From Trichoplusia ni (Eukaryota; Arthropoda; Insecta; Lepidoptera; Noctuidae), in contig NC_039480.1 of the NCBI RefSeq assembly GCF_003590095.1, forward strand, positions 12,873,328 to 12,937,327: a stretch of DNA of 64,000 nt. The letters are read 5' to 3'. The position numbers were made by a program, and so were the translations under genes. Each line of letters begins with the position of its first letter. The first letter of the stretch is position 1. This document shows positions 52,301 to 63,099 of this stretch, in pieces. The notes under the pieces were generated by a model, which was given only the letters and a program-made list of their open reading frames with translations, did no database searches and was not told the DNA's origin.

Positions 52301-55300
52301 AGACCCAATAACCTGTATCTCTAGGAAAATTTTGACGAAAACTGCTGAAATATAATTATCAAAATCAGCCCATTATAGTAGAGCAATCAACTTTCTGTCT
52401 CACTCACTCTCAACTTTCTCTCTCACTAACTCTCAACTTTCTCTCACTCTTTCATTGATTGATTCACTACGATATGATATTCGCTACGAGTATTATTACA
52501 AATGAAAGCATGTAACTCACTTGCTGAAAGGTATGGAGCATCGTGGCGCAGTACGCAGCAGGTCGGTGAGCTCCCGCTCAAACAGAGCGAGCATCGGTTC
52601 GAGAGCGGGCGCGGTGCGGGGACGGTCTCTGTCGCCGCTTGACCGAGAACTCTCGCCTGTAAATAACATAGTATTTCAATACTCGAACATGATTTACCTA
52701 ACACCTGGTATTTATTATAAACTGTCTAGTTGAACCGGCTTAACTTGCCTAAATGTTACTGTATACTTACTATTAGCAGTATTCATTAGAGGAGGCGTAA
52801 GAACAATAGGCGCGTTCTTCCAAGTAAGATGTCTAGAGGGAGCATCGCGCACCTCCAACCCCTCTACGCTGCGTAGCAACAGCTCTAGTGCTACGCCGCG
52901 GCGAGTGTCTACGACGAGCGCGTCGAAACGAGACTCGTAGCATTCGACGAAACTATACAAAACAAATAAATCGATGTACACCAGTGTTTGTATTGTTCGA
53001 GTTTGAGTTTTCAAAGTAATTATTAAAGCAAGACGTCTGATGTGTGGAATCGTTTTTTTTTTAGTACAGTAGTCTGTAAATATATTTACCTTAACAAAGG
53101 TAAAATTCCCCTATGATTATCCAACAATATATGTACATTTTTGGCCAAAGTTGAGATCTCCATATAAACGGGTTGCAGAATTCGGCTGCCATCTTCCTGT
53201 CCAGTGTTCATGGACGCATGCACGTGGCACTTCCATGGTGCCTCTTCCATATCAGAATTAGTGACCGGGGTTAAGTCGACAAGCTGAACCATTCTGCCGA
53301 ACCCCTCTTGAATGACGACAGTGTCTTTGAGTTTAGCAATATCCGAAGTAGTGAGTGCGCAGCAGTGGCGGCTGGCGTAAGCATCCCTTAATCTAAGTAG
53401 TGGTAGAGTGTGGTTCTTTTGATCGAGGAGTATTGCCCTGAGTCGGGCTCGCAAAACATCGAGGTTTGGTGCCGGTGAAGGTTTGCCTAGAGACAGTTCG
53501 AGGCGGCGACCTGTCCACTGGTTGTCCAGGCGACGTTTGTGGATGCGGGCGATAGCTAACCTCGCGTCCCATTCTGAACGCAATACCACAGTTGCCAAGG
53601 GGCCCTCGCCAGCCGCCCACACAGACACGCGGACCGTCTGAACGTATTGGTTGAACAGCTGTGTCAGCATTTCCTGCGCAAATCATAATAATACATATTG
53701 TTTATTACAATATCACATTAATGAGGTATGTTAACTTTAAGTTCCGTTATCAAAGTTAAAAAATATTAATTCGCAATGACTTATTAAGAGCTCTTTCTGA
53801 ACTCGATACTTTATATACCCTTAATTTACTATTGAAATAACATTACCATTTAAGCGATGCTAAAAAAAACAAGTGATATCAAAAACTTATGTAAAAGGAT
53901 ACCTTAATTTCCACGTAAGATAAAGTATCGATATATTAAGTATTTTATTTTCAAAATCTTTAAAAAAACATTACCTGTAAAACCGTCGAATCATAGGGCG
54001 GTAGGTTGGACACAGTGAGCTCAGCGTTAGACTCTTCAGTCTCGCTGTGCTCGCTGAAGCTGGCGGAGGAGTTCCAAGGCGACACCGCGCGGCTGGCGCT
54101 GTGCTCGCGGTGGCGGCCCTCGCCGCTGTTGCTGGACGAACACCCGGACCGGTCCAGGTTTACTGAACCTGATTGGAATTAATAGGAGGAGCTGTTATTT
54201 AGTATCAAAATTCCGTTCATGAGAAGGAACCCTTTCTCAAGTAAGAGGACACTATAACTGGTATTATTATTATTAAAATAATCGACTTTTTAAATATTAC
54301 TCTTTTTTTTCGTATACTTTAATTACTAAAGGGTTACGTGAGCTGTTATGCTGCAAAAACCACACGACGGCGAGACTTTGGCAAACGATTTTCTTTACTA
54401 AGTATACTAAGTATGTAATAATAAGTATGGTAATTTGTATTTTATACTGTGTATACATAAGTACACGAAATGCATTAAAGCACTTTATAGTTTATTTGCA
54501 TGTATCAAGTAGTGAAAACATTGTTTAGTCATAGACCAACGTCAAGTATCGAGAATTTAAGGAATTTATTAAAATCGTATTGCCGTCACTTCGTTCAAGT
54601 ATTTAAACCGCAATGATGATAAAAACCTTTTATTCAACGCGGTATACCAAAGAACTGCGTAACTATTATTATTTCTATACGTCATACATTTGTGATTACC
54701 TCCTTCACACGTAGGTAGCGATTATTTTATAATAGCTATTTCTTTTTTTACTGATACAACTGTTTCTGTTAAATACCCATAAACCACTAAAAACTTTGAT
54801 ATACTGACCCAAAAAAATATCTAAAATTCTAAAAAAACTTAATGTTTATTATACCAATGTATTCCGAATAAAAATTTTTTAACTAGCTACTTATATCTTC
54901 GTATGTGAACACGCAGTTTACTAATTTTAACAGATCGGTTACTGACGTTACTGTACAGAAATTATGTTAATAATAAAATATAAAAACAGCTATTTAGCTT
55001 GTTTCCTTTCTTTGGGATGATGCTCATGCACCCATTTTTAAGACCGACAAAATGCAACACACTAGAATTGAATATTTCAGCTTAATCTGAAATTGGGACG
55101 CGAGTTAGATTTAACTAGGAAAATTTTATTTTAGACAAGAAAAATGTGAAAGCTGTAAAGAAGACATGAAGAAATGTCGCGAATGTGTTAAGATCCTTAC
55201 CGTGGGTGCCCCTGATCTTCCGCGGTTTTGGTGCGGGCGGAGGGCAGAAGTCGTGCGGCGGCGGCGTGGGCGCGGGCAGCTGCTGCAGGGCCATCGCCCA

Positions 55301-58300
55301 CTCCTTCGATATACTCTGCGTCCCTCCAAACGTTGACACTTCGTTCGGTGATGAACAAACCTAGACGGAATTTTTTTGTATCTAAATGTATCCTAAATTC
55401 ATCGAAATTTGTAAAGCAAATGCTTATTTTGCCCTTAGATATAATCTGCCTTTCAAGCTTCCAGGGATCCGGTGCTTAAACTTAGTATGGAGTAACTAAG
55501 ATTCCAAGAAAAAAAAGAGTTTGCTTTTCCATCTACTTTTTAAATTCAATACACAAAAAAAACTGGTTTAGATCATTTTACGTGTCTCTAATGCATAGTT
55601 TCTGTTAAAAACATACAGCCCTATGATACAAAACAGTTTTTTTTTTAAATGACCAAACTTAGTCTTCAATCCTGCAACACTACTACTACTATTTAAAACT
55701 AGTTAGAATAATTCCTAAGTTGTAAGTGACATACTTGAGGCGGCGGCGGTATGAAGGAGGGTTGTTGGTACGAGGCCGGCGCGGTGCTGTACCCCTCATC
55801 ACTGGAGTAGGTCGGGGCGACCGCGCTGCGAACGTAACGAGTGCCGATCTTGCGCCCGTACACATCCTCCCCATCCATTCGCATTAAAGCTCTGTAAAGG
55901 GGAGGAGAAATTAAAGTTATATATTTATCGCAGCCCTAAATTAAGAGAGATGTAAGAAAGGTTTGCTATGGACTTGTGAGTATTCACGAGGTAACCGATT
56001 CGAACCCAAAACGCACAAATAATAATTATGAGACACCGCGCGTATGACGATGTATGCTGCTCGGATAATGCTAATGGAATCGCAATAAGATAACACAGGG
56101 AAATAGGGTTTGCCTACCAGTGGGTCACTTATTAAGTGACGAACAAATAAAATAAAAAAATCTTTAATTTATCTTTGCTGCCTAATTTTGTTAACGAAGG
56201 ATGCCATCCGAACAATATCGTAACAATAAAAAGCAAACAATTAAGAACTATGACTAGTATCTGGTAAGAATATTCGCGACAAACAGAGCGTCAAATTAAC
56301 GGTAATTGTACAAGGCCTATTTGAACATTGCACTTACTTCACATAAAAATAACTTTAAGTACATTTAAACTACGTAAAATGTTTTTAATGACGTTCCTAG
56401 TACGAACTTTGCCAGCCACATCAGCAACGTAGCTTAGCTTTTGACAGCGATTTGAACTAAACAGCTGATCGAAGTCGCCATCTTAGAAAGAATAACGGTC
56501 CTCTATGACGACCGGTCAAAGTCGTAATTTCACGATGCTATCACTTTTTTGCTCAGAACATTAAAATTGACGATGCAAATTAATCATCATTCATATTAGA
56601 TATTAGATAATAGATAAAACGCTCAATTTTTAAAAATATTGATACTTTATACAGATTAATTTCGCAAGCTTTCTTTTATGTAATTAACGTGCATATTTTA
56701 GCGAAGAAAACAATTGCTTAATACGTCATCGTTTATTAAAAACATATTCTAAATTTAAACACGATTGACCAGTGTTCCGTAACGATTGGATCAAGACGGT
56801 AATCAAGTGTGACTTCGCTAGGTAACATTGAAATCAACGAATTGCGATAAAAATGAAGGAGAAATAAAGAAATAGAAACAAAAAACCGCTATTAAAAGAA
56901 TCAGCTGATTACGAGATGGTCAAATGAGATTAAAAAATTGGTTCGTATTGCCGGAAAATTCTAAGTTGCAAGTAATAACCACACCGTTTAAACTAATAAG
57001 AAAAAAATACAACGTTTTACCTTAAGTAAATTTAAATGCCATATTAAAATGGAAAATAACCATTTTCTAGTTAAAATTATAAAAATACATAATATGCTTA
57101 TTGCTTACCCTGATAGTAACATTGTGAGTGAAATTCGCGCCTGGCGATCATTAATTGTAATAAAAAATAAAATAAAAACGTTCAATGATTAAAATACGTT
57201 ACACTTTCAAATATTAATTTGCATAAGGATTAAAATATAACTGTGTTCCGCCTCGTGCCTGACGATGCAATGATCTATTCAATTTTTAAACGTTTCAATA
57301 CAATTAAATCGACCATTGAGGGTACATTGAAATAAAATTATCGATTTCATTAATTCATAAATGTAATTCAGCACTTTACAGTACACATTGTTTTTTTTAT
57401 AGTATTTAATCTACTTGTGTAACAAATAATGAAATATTTGTGATTTGTATTAGAACAATCGGATTTCATTTCTAAAATTAGTAAGTAAAATCGATAGTCC
57501 TTCGTTAAAATGTCAAATGACATACAAGACCTGTCATTTTATGTCTTGCATCTTTGATCGTACATTTTATTTCTGTTTCATATCGACTTTGAATTTATCG
57601 ATAAATGCAATAAATTTAATACGTGCTGTTGTATTCATATCGAAGTAATAAATACATTTGTCGAGGTTATGATATTGGTCAATTGTGAATATTAATATAA
57701 GCAACGTATGATTGTCTATTTTAGTTACGTAGAAATCGAATAAACATTTGAGAAGAAGTTATTATAATTTTTCTTTCTTTATGCCTACGTTAAAATAGTA
57801 AATGTGTTGTTTTTATCATATACTATTTATTCGTCACTGTTTACCTGTTTGCTATAGGTATGTTGTTATTCAATTGAATTAATAATTATTACTGTTATTA
57901 TTTATAAAAAATAAGCGAACAAGTCCTACTAGTTCATAAAATCGATGACTAAAATCCAGCAACAAAACAAGACTGACTGCATATGCTAAGAGCGATATAA
58001 ACTCACAAATGTATACAGAAATCATGAATGGTACTTAAGTAATCACACTGAGGCAAACGTGACGTGACAGCTGGCTAACGTATGCGAATAATAATTTTCC
58101 TCCCGACCGCAACGTGAAAGCGGCAAGAACAAAAATCATTTCGCAAACCCACGTTTCGGAATTCTTACAAATGAAAAGAGTAAAATTAAAATTGTTTACG
58201 TAACAGCTCCCTTTGCAACGTGCGTAAGTACGTACGTTTTTAAGAAGACCTACGATTTCTTAATCACGCAATAATTTATATTTTAATGTTAGTATAACGA

Positions 58301-61300
58301 TTAGGACGGATGGAACGAATATACGTACTGTCAAGCTGCGTACTCTCAATGTTTGTTAAGCCCATTTACAGTTCACTCATGCCGTGTTAAACCTAGTGCC
58401 CAAATATAGTTTATGCTTAGACATGTTAGCCCTAGCAACAATTTGATGCATGTAGAGTTTTAACATGGCTAACGCATGCAAATGTTACGCACCCATGCAT
58501 GGCTGAATTTAACAAAATAAAATTTCTTATGCGAGAACAGTTACAAAAACTATGAAATCGCAATCATGATAAAGACTAAGAAAAATACATGAAGGAGAAT
58601 CGAAAAAAGAGACGCTTGATATTCTATAATTCATAGGTCAGCAGCTCTATTTACTGGAGCAATATTTAAAAAAGTTAGGTCATCGAAAATGATAGACATA
58701 TATGGAACAAAAGATTGTTATTCAGCCGGCGACCGCCGATTGGTCAACATGCAAGCGTATAATTACATATAAAACATGGATCAACGTCAAAACATTGCAT
58801 GCGAATTGAAGAAGCCCGAGGCGAGATTTATACGAAGGGGACGACATCCGGCCGTGTTCGCAACGCATTATAAGTGGTCTCACTTAGCACTGGAATAATG
58901 GACTATTCGTATTGTACAGTTAGCAACAAAAATTTACGAATACAGTCAGATTTAAAATGCAAAGCTTGTTGTATTTTGTTGTGGTTTTGGAAATCTGATT
59001 GTTTATCAATTTTGTCGCCATCTTTACCTATTCCCTCCACAACTTTGAATATTTGAATTTGAATCGTTCCAGATTGCACTTTGTTTACAGGCACGTTGTT
59101 GATCTCTAATAGGTTTCTGTAACGTTGAACTCGGAGCTGTTTAGCAGCCACTTAGTGGCTTTTAATAACAATCATATACCTAAGTACGTAACGATTGTTA
59201 CCTTAAACATTAGAGTCGAGTAGTAGATAGCTATTTGTGCTTGAAACTCCTTACGTTAGTAAAACACATTAAAACAAATTTTAATATGTGTTTTTTTATA
59301 ATTATAATGGAGTACAGCCTAATTCCTACCCTAATTGTTAGTGATAAGTTTCTTGTAAGAATTTTATTGCGCATTAAATTTAGGTAAATAATACAAAAAC
59401 CACATGACATCATTAACAACAGATAAGCTCTAGTAAATTCGATTAGTGTAAAATCCATATTTGAATACTCATTATAAGTAGTATATTTGCTTAAATCATA
59501 TTTTTCTACGGCAACAATACTATAATTTATCCGTTGTTTTTGTCAAGAATGACTACTTGAAATAATCTTAAGCTATATTAATGTTTTACTAGTCATTTCT
59601 CAGAAAGCAAATCTAATATATAAAATTCCCGTGTCATGGTGTACGTATAATTGTACTCTTCCGAGACGGGTCGACCGATAATCATGAAATTTCGAGTATA
59701 TATTGGGTAGGTTTGAGAATCGGACATCTATTTTTCATCCCAAAAATGTTAAGGGTCCAGCCCGTCTGCACCAAATACTCCCTAGAAACCATTTATACGG
59801 GAAAAGACGTTTTCTAGGTATATACTTATAGAAGTCGGTAAGTATCAGCGTAACTTCAACAATTTTCTCTGATATCCTAACTCAGTTGAAGGTTTAACAT
59901 AAAATATGATTGAAAGTACTGTCCATGTCCTGGAAGTTACATTGGCAGAGGATGCCAATTAATCAACCAAAAAAAATGTCGGTCAGCCTAATAGAGACTG
60001 CTAAAGAAGACAAAGCACACAGGCTTAAATCATAAATCTACGATCTACTTAATTAACGTTTTACAACTTACCTAGAAGCATGGTCCGGCGTAGTGAACCT
60101 CAGAAGTGCGGTCGGCGCGGTCACGTGAACAACCTTACCGCCGCACTTCTTGGCCAGGTGTCGAAGTCGATTCGAAACGAGATCTGTCGGCTGGTAGATG
60201 GGCAAGTTCGTCACTTCCACCTCACACGACATTTCATCTTCACATTTTGAAACCTGGATAAATTGTTTGGATTAGAATTACTTGAGATTACTCATTGATT
60301 TTGTGTGTTTACATCGGTGTGTGTTTATATTTCGGTTTGTGTGTGTATGCACCACCATTTTAGTTTATATATGTTGTTTGCAAAGAAGTACAAGACCATA
60401 ACCTAATGGTTTCTCTAAATACTTCTTTCTTAAATCATTTCAAACACTGATTTGTTAGTCTTTTGGTCAAGTAGTATATCAATCGTAATGAGTATTGACA
60501 ACATAATGAATTGTTCAGCACTCTAGAAAGCGGGCCTAAGATTATAATGCATCAGTACTAAAATCATTACATGTTTACTATTTTCCTAATCAGTGTTTCC
60601 ACAATCAAGTACCTACGTCACAACTTCGAATGTGTGTATCTTTCCGTGCCTTTCTTTCGATATAAATAAATGTTCAAGTAGTGATAATTCTAAGCTCACA
60701 AACGGAAGGCAAATATCAAATATGTATTGTTAATGTTTAGAGAATAAACTTTTGCAAATAGATCTAATTACTTGGGATTTATAAGTTTACAGTGCAAACG
60801 CAATTAAAATATAAACACTACAAATATAACAAGGCCTGTAATAAACAACGGAACGAGTAAACATTTTCATCTTTTCTTTTAAACATTTACTATAGGTACT
60901 TTTATTAGAGACAGCCAATAAAAACGGCATCTCTTTTAACCATCAATATTATTCATTCAATTTGGAATCTTTATTTCATTTTGAAGATAGTTTCTTGATC
61001 TGTGAATTTTGATACTAAATTAAATTCGATACAATACAATCCGAAAGAAATGCAAGAAAAAACCTCATGATACAGAAATCATCCGGTATTTGTCATTACG
61101 GAACATCGTAAAAACAATTCATTATTCAATTGTTTCTAAAAATATTGCATAAGAAACTACCAAAATAGAAACATAATGCCCATACTCACGCAAACAGTTT
61201 TTTTGGATCAAACACTCTATTTTTACTTGAAATTTCCGCCTTGATAGTTTGCCAGAATAATACAAAATAGATTTTAGCTTCTGAAGATAAATTATTCTAT

Positions 61301-63099
61301 TAATGAAGTCGATAAATGCAATTAGGCAAAAAATATTTTAATTCACATTAACGCGACCTTATTAAAAATGTTGACTGTGCAAAATGTATTTTGCTGAGTT
61401 TTATAAGAATGGTTTATTATTAGGTAATAAATTAATTTTGAATAAATAATCGAGAAGCACGTTCTTAAAAACGGAAGTAAATTTAAATACCATTCGGATA
61501 TTTTACTATACCAATTCAACCTAGTTGTATCTCTAAATATACGTTTTATAATGTGACACAGTATTTTTTATTTTACGAGGTCAGATAGCATGAATAAAGC
61601 CTGAAGTTTAGAAACATAATAAAATGGACGAAGAAAAATGTGTATTAAAGACAAATCTTAGGTTACAGTCGCTACAACACACGCGTTTTTGAGTATTTTA
61701 AATAGGTTATAATTATATTAGGTATCCGAATTTTGTTTCAATTTTCACATTTACTTTTCGATATTACGAGAAATCTACTGAACATTGTTCAATATTTATA
61801 AAACACAATGTTACCAAGAATTATGAATGAATTAAAAAGCAACAAAACGCGTGGGAACCGAATTAACTTGTTACTGAGCAATTGTCGGAGTATACTTTAT
61901 ATGCAGGTCTACTAAGGCGTCTTAAAGTAAGACTGTCGCAGCTATGGAAGGGAGATGCCGTTCTACGCTTTGTAGCGCACTATCTCGCTTCCACAACTTC
62001 TTACTCTTACTAGAAGAGGCTGTGGTAGGCCCCCAGGCACTGTTGTTTACCTTTCTAGGTAGAGTTGAAGCGATCTCATCAAAACAGTAATGAGACGAGG
62101 CACATGCAATTAAAGCTGCCGACGTGTTCTTTTTGTGCACCAATATCACTTCCATGTTTTTCCTGATAAATTAATTACATAATTATAAAGATATATCGGT
62201 ATTTGCGATTATATTGTACAATGACATAATTTTTTAAATCGATTACGTTTCATCTTTAGAAATTAGTTGCACAAAAATAGCTTTACAATCAGAGTTAAAT
62301 TGACATTGTTGAAAGAATGTTAAGTTATATTAAAGATCAATAACACACCTGTATCTAAAGTCGGATAAATCCGCAGCAAAGTCAATATCTCCTGAGATCA
62401 ATAGAATGGCGGCAGGTGATGAATGGAGATCACCGAACCTCCTCATACACTGCCTAAGTTTATCATCAGATGCGTTCTTTTGTGTCCTACAGACATGTAT
62501 TAAGCTGACCTGTTAAAGAAAGTACAAAAAATCAAATAAAAACTGCTTGCAATATGAGCTCTTACAAGATTGTAGAAGTGAAGAAAAATATAGAAAATTA
62601 AAAAGTTTTGAAAGTGTAGAGTACTTACTTGAGCGTCATTAAGTTCTAATAGTCTTGACGAGGCTTCCTTACGTACATCACAGACAACAACAAAGTCGGC
62701 TTCTCTCCTCCCATCTCTTACAAACTTAGATCTGATTGCAGCCACTAATTCTATGGCGGAACATCCTCGCGGTATCTATTTAAACAGAATTTAATATTAT
62801 ATATTTGTATAATAATTATTATTAATACTAAAACACACACAAAATGGGAAAACGGAACATATTTACAGTCAAACACAATGACTAAAAGGGAAAACAATCA
62901 CATCAAATTAATTAAAACATAAACATTAAAATGCGGTTTACCTGGCAATTCTCGATATCCCAGAATATACCGATAGGTATGTTTGTCTGTCTTTGTTTGT
63001 AGTGGCGATATCGGGACCTCATCCTGGTTCGCTCCATTGGTATCATACCCTCTTCCCTTATGACACCGTCTATATCATCTGATGAATCGTCTTCGGCAT
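48977..63099 (-). CDS. MARF1: Meiosis regulator and mRNA stability factor 1 (MARF1, limkain-b1 family), 18 exons, 5' end missing
   Basis: RNA-binding protein with a PIN-like NYN nuclease fold. In studied animals it controls germline mRNAs and recruits decay machinery. Exons in transcript order: 62942-63099, 62629-62775, 62349-62509, 62051-62162, 60072-60253, 55735-55891, 55201-55360, 53975-54168, 53090-53673, 52771-52952, 52521-52656, 52145-52250, 51225-51539, 50606-50911, 49996-50401, 49583-49752, 49249-49348 and 48977-49014. All junctions are GT-AG and phases chain without a break, giving 1203 visible residues and a TAA stop. The first visible exon opens in phase 1 (acceptor AG at 63100-63101), so at least one upstream exon exists; I could not place it before the right edge. 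Domain order is NYN, RRM1, Pro-rich linker, RRM2, eight LOTUS repeats, basic tail, as in vertebrate MARF1. The gene is convergent with NDUFB10. Confidence 0.95.
49583..50289 (-). other. MARF1: MARF1 LOTUS repeats 7 and 8
   Basis: In exon 49996-50401, LOTUS 7 reads SPAWAASLLAACAVLC, TFEYFAAAYRRLRGAEPELR, then RLAAAGVLQAAGQRLLLAPA. LOTUS 8 reads WRALWRLAQLLAERASPATA and EELFVEYARRYEPLFPGV, crosses a phase-1 intron, and continues in exon 49583-49752 with GVADFLRQYMEIFSVTPAGR and WSLSAGVVVPRCRDLA. Both repeats are unusually rich in Ala, Arg and Leu because the exons are extremely GC-rich. They are recognised by helix spacing and YxxxY/F patterns rather than by strong identity. Confidence 0.75.
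50290..51225 (-). other. MARF1: MARF1 LOTUS repeats 5 and 6
   Basis: LOTUS 5 begins at the end of exon 51225-51539 (EERARTRQFALQ), where intron 50912-51224 interrupts it. It continues in exon 50606-50911 with AIELLRTTPNLRMEFARFVP, AYHAHFGRQLRVAHYGCVKL and AELFELIPEAVSVCG. LOTUS 6 follows: VAHRLRALPALPLQDLAAHY and AHHFGAPPQ, then a phase-0 junction into exon 49996-50401 with PDMLEAESLEGLVYAAGGCV. LOTUS 6 is shortened before the helix and is more divergent. Exon 50606-50911 is much richer in G and C than its flanking introns. Confidence 0.85.
51225..52656 (-). other. MARF1: MARF1 LOTUS repeats 3 and 4
   Basis: LOTUS 3 is the most canonical: ALFERELTDLLRTAPRCSIP then FSK at the end of exon 52521-52656, LIPAFHHHFGRQCRVADYGF and LPDLLAALSNAIV in exon 52145-52250, and SSRIITISA at the start of exon 51225-51539. 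LOTUS 4 fills the rest of that exon: WTSDLVKLLKAQPGRTVQLH, DIAHLYQATFSRTFSPVDYG, TLGELMQRV and the wing AVSVSADGTISLP. The FHHHFGRQCRVADYGF segment is close to the vertebrate MARF1 repeats as I remember them. Confidence 0.92.
52387..52451 (+). repeat. Short minisatellite in a MARF1 intron
   Basis: About three copies of a unit near 20 bases, CTCAACTTTCTCTCTCACT with variation. It lies in the intron that splits LOTUS repeat 3. On the transcribed strand it is an AG-rich tract. Confidence 0.7.
52771..53469 (-). other. MARF1: MARF1 LOTUS (OST-HTH) repeats 1 and 2
   Basis: LOTUS 1 lies inside exon 53090-53673: NLDVLRARLRAILLDQ, HTLPLLRLRDAYASRHCCAL, then the wing strand around FGRMVQLVDL. LOTUS 2 starts in the same exon (VYMEISTLAKNVHILLDNH, GILPLL) and crosses a phase-2 intron into SFVECYESRF of exon 52771-52952, ending near DAPSRHLTW. 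LOTUS 1 is divergent: it lacks the YxxHF motif of canonical repeats. LOTUS folds are winged-helix RNA or protein binding modules. Confidence 0.85.
53470..55360 (-). other. MARF1: MARF1 exons encoding the Pro-rich linker and RRM2
   Basis: Exon 55201-55360 is a linker: it includes SISKEWAMALQQLPAPTPPP and a basic KPRKIRG. Exon 53975-54168 begins with a serine-rich acidic stretch (SGCSSSNSGEGRHREHSASR), then ELTVSNLPPYDSTVLQ, the first strand of RRM2. Exon 53090-53673 completes the fold: EMLTQLFNQYVQTVRVSVW, PLATVVLRSEWDARLAIARI and RRLELSLGKPSPAP. The linker is probably disordered (inference from composition). Confidence 0.85.
55892..60071 (-). other. Long MARF1 intron inside RRM1
   Basis: 4.2 kb, mostly AT-rich and without a supportable exon. 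It contains a promoter-like patch near 56440-56510, a TGTCA-rich patch near 57519-57545, a small GC-richer patch at 58720-58870 with GATTGGTCAA (a CCAAT-box-like sequence), and a repeat copy at 59612-59770. An internal promoter making a MARF1 isoform without the NYN domain is possible but only suggested. Confidence 0.45.
59612..59770 (+). mobile_element. Dispersed element in the MARF1 intron
   Basis: TATAAAATTCCCGTGTCATG, GGTCGACCGATAATCATGAA and TTGGGTAGGTTTGAGAATCG show the same family as 43741-44030. It lies inside the long RRM1 intron on the strand opposite to MARF1. Confidence 0.65.
60254..62050 (-). other. MARF1 intron between NYN and RRM1
   Basis: An AT-rich 1.8-kb intron. It holds a GT-rich low-complexity patch (about 60300-60350) and, next to the donor, a copy of the GGAAG-GAGATGCC hairpin repeat (61937-61993). 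I see nothing else in it. Confidence 0.6.
61937..61993 (+). repeat. GGAAG-GAGATGCC hairpin repeat, copy 3
   Basis: TGGAAGGGAGATGCCGTTCT folds back on GTAGCGCACTATCTCGCTTC CA. It sits 58 bases inside the MARF1 intron downstream of the fourth visible exon. Confidence 0.6.
62051..63099 (-). other. MARF1: MARF1 exons encoding the acidic leader and NYN (PIN-like) domain
   Basis: The first visible exon has an acidic stretch (AEDDSSDDIDG), then an arginine-rich stretch, then NIPIGIFWDIENCQ, the first strand and catalytic Asp of the NYN domain (Asp codon at 62957-62959). The next exon gives IPRGCSAIELVAAI and ADFVVVCDVRKEASS, the next RTQKNASDDKLRQCM and ILLISGDIDFAADLSDFRYR, and the fourth MEVILVHKKNTSAAL. 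The acidic positions expected in NYN nucleases (FWDIEN, the CD of VCDV, SGDIDF) are all present, so the fold looks catalytically competent; activity itself is inference. Phases are 0, 0, 2, 0 after the four exons. Confidence 0.93.

Larger units (their letters stand above)
51540..55734 (-). other. Other MARF1 introns longer than 300 bases
   Basis: The introns concerned are 51540-52144, 53674-53974, 54169-55200 and 55361-55734 (50912-51224 is just over 300 bases as well). All are AT-rich and hold nothing I recognise. They lack the retrotransposon tails seen in the left-hand gene. Confidence 0.6.
55735..60253 (-). other. MARF1: MARF1 exons encoding RRM1, separated by a 4.2-kb intron
   Basis: Exon 60072-60253 encodes CEVEVTNLPIYQPTDLVSNR (RNP2-like strand and helix 1), then AKKCGGKVVHVTAPTALLRF (RNP1-like region) and TTPDHAS. 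The frame continues across a phase-2 junction into 55735-55891, which gives ALMRMDGEDVYGRKIGTRYV, the last helix and strand of the RRM. After the RRM comes a low-complexity segment, SYQQPSFIPPPPQ. The 4180-base intron is the longest one visible in this gene. Confidence 0.9.

Noticed and set aside
52387..52451. CRISPR-like array
   Set aside because: Units are contiguous without spacers and lie in a eukaryotic intron; it is a minisatellite.
61922..62050. Read-through of the fourth visible MARF1 exon beyond its donor
   Set aside because: The extension runs into a dispersed hairpin repeat and a stop, and the spliced form joins in phase to RRM1.
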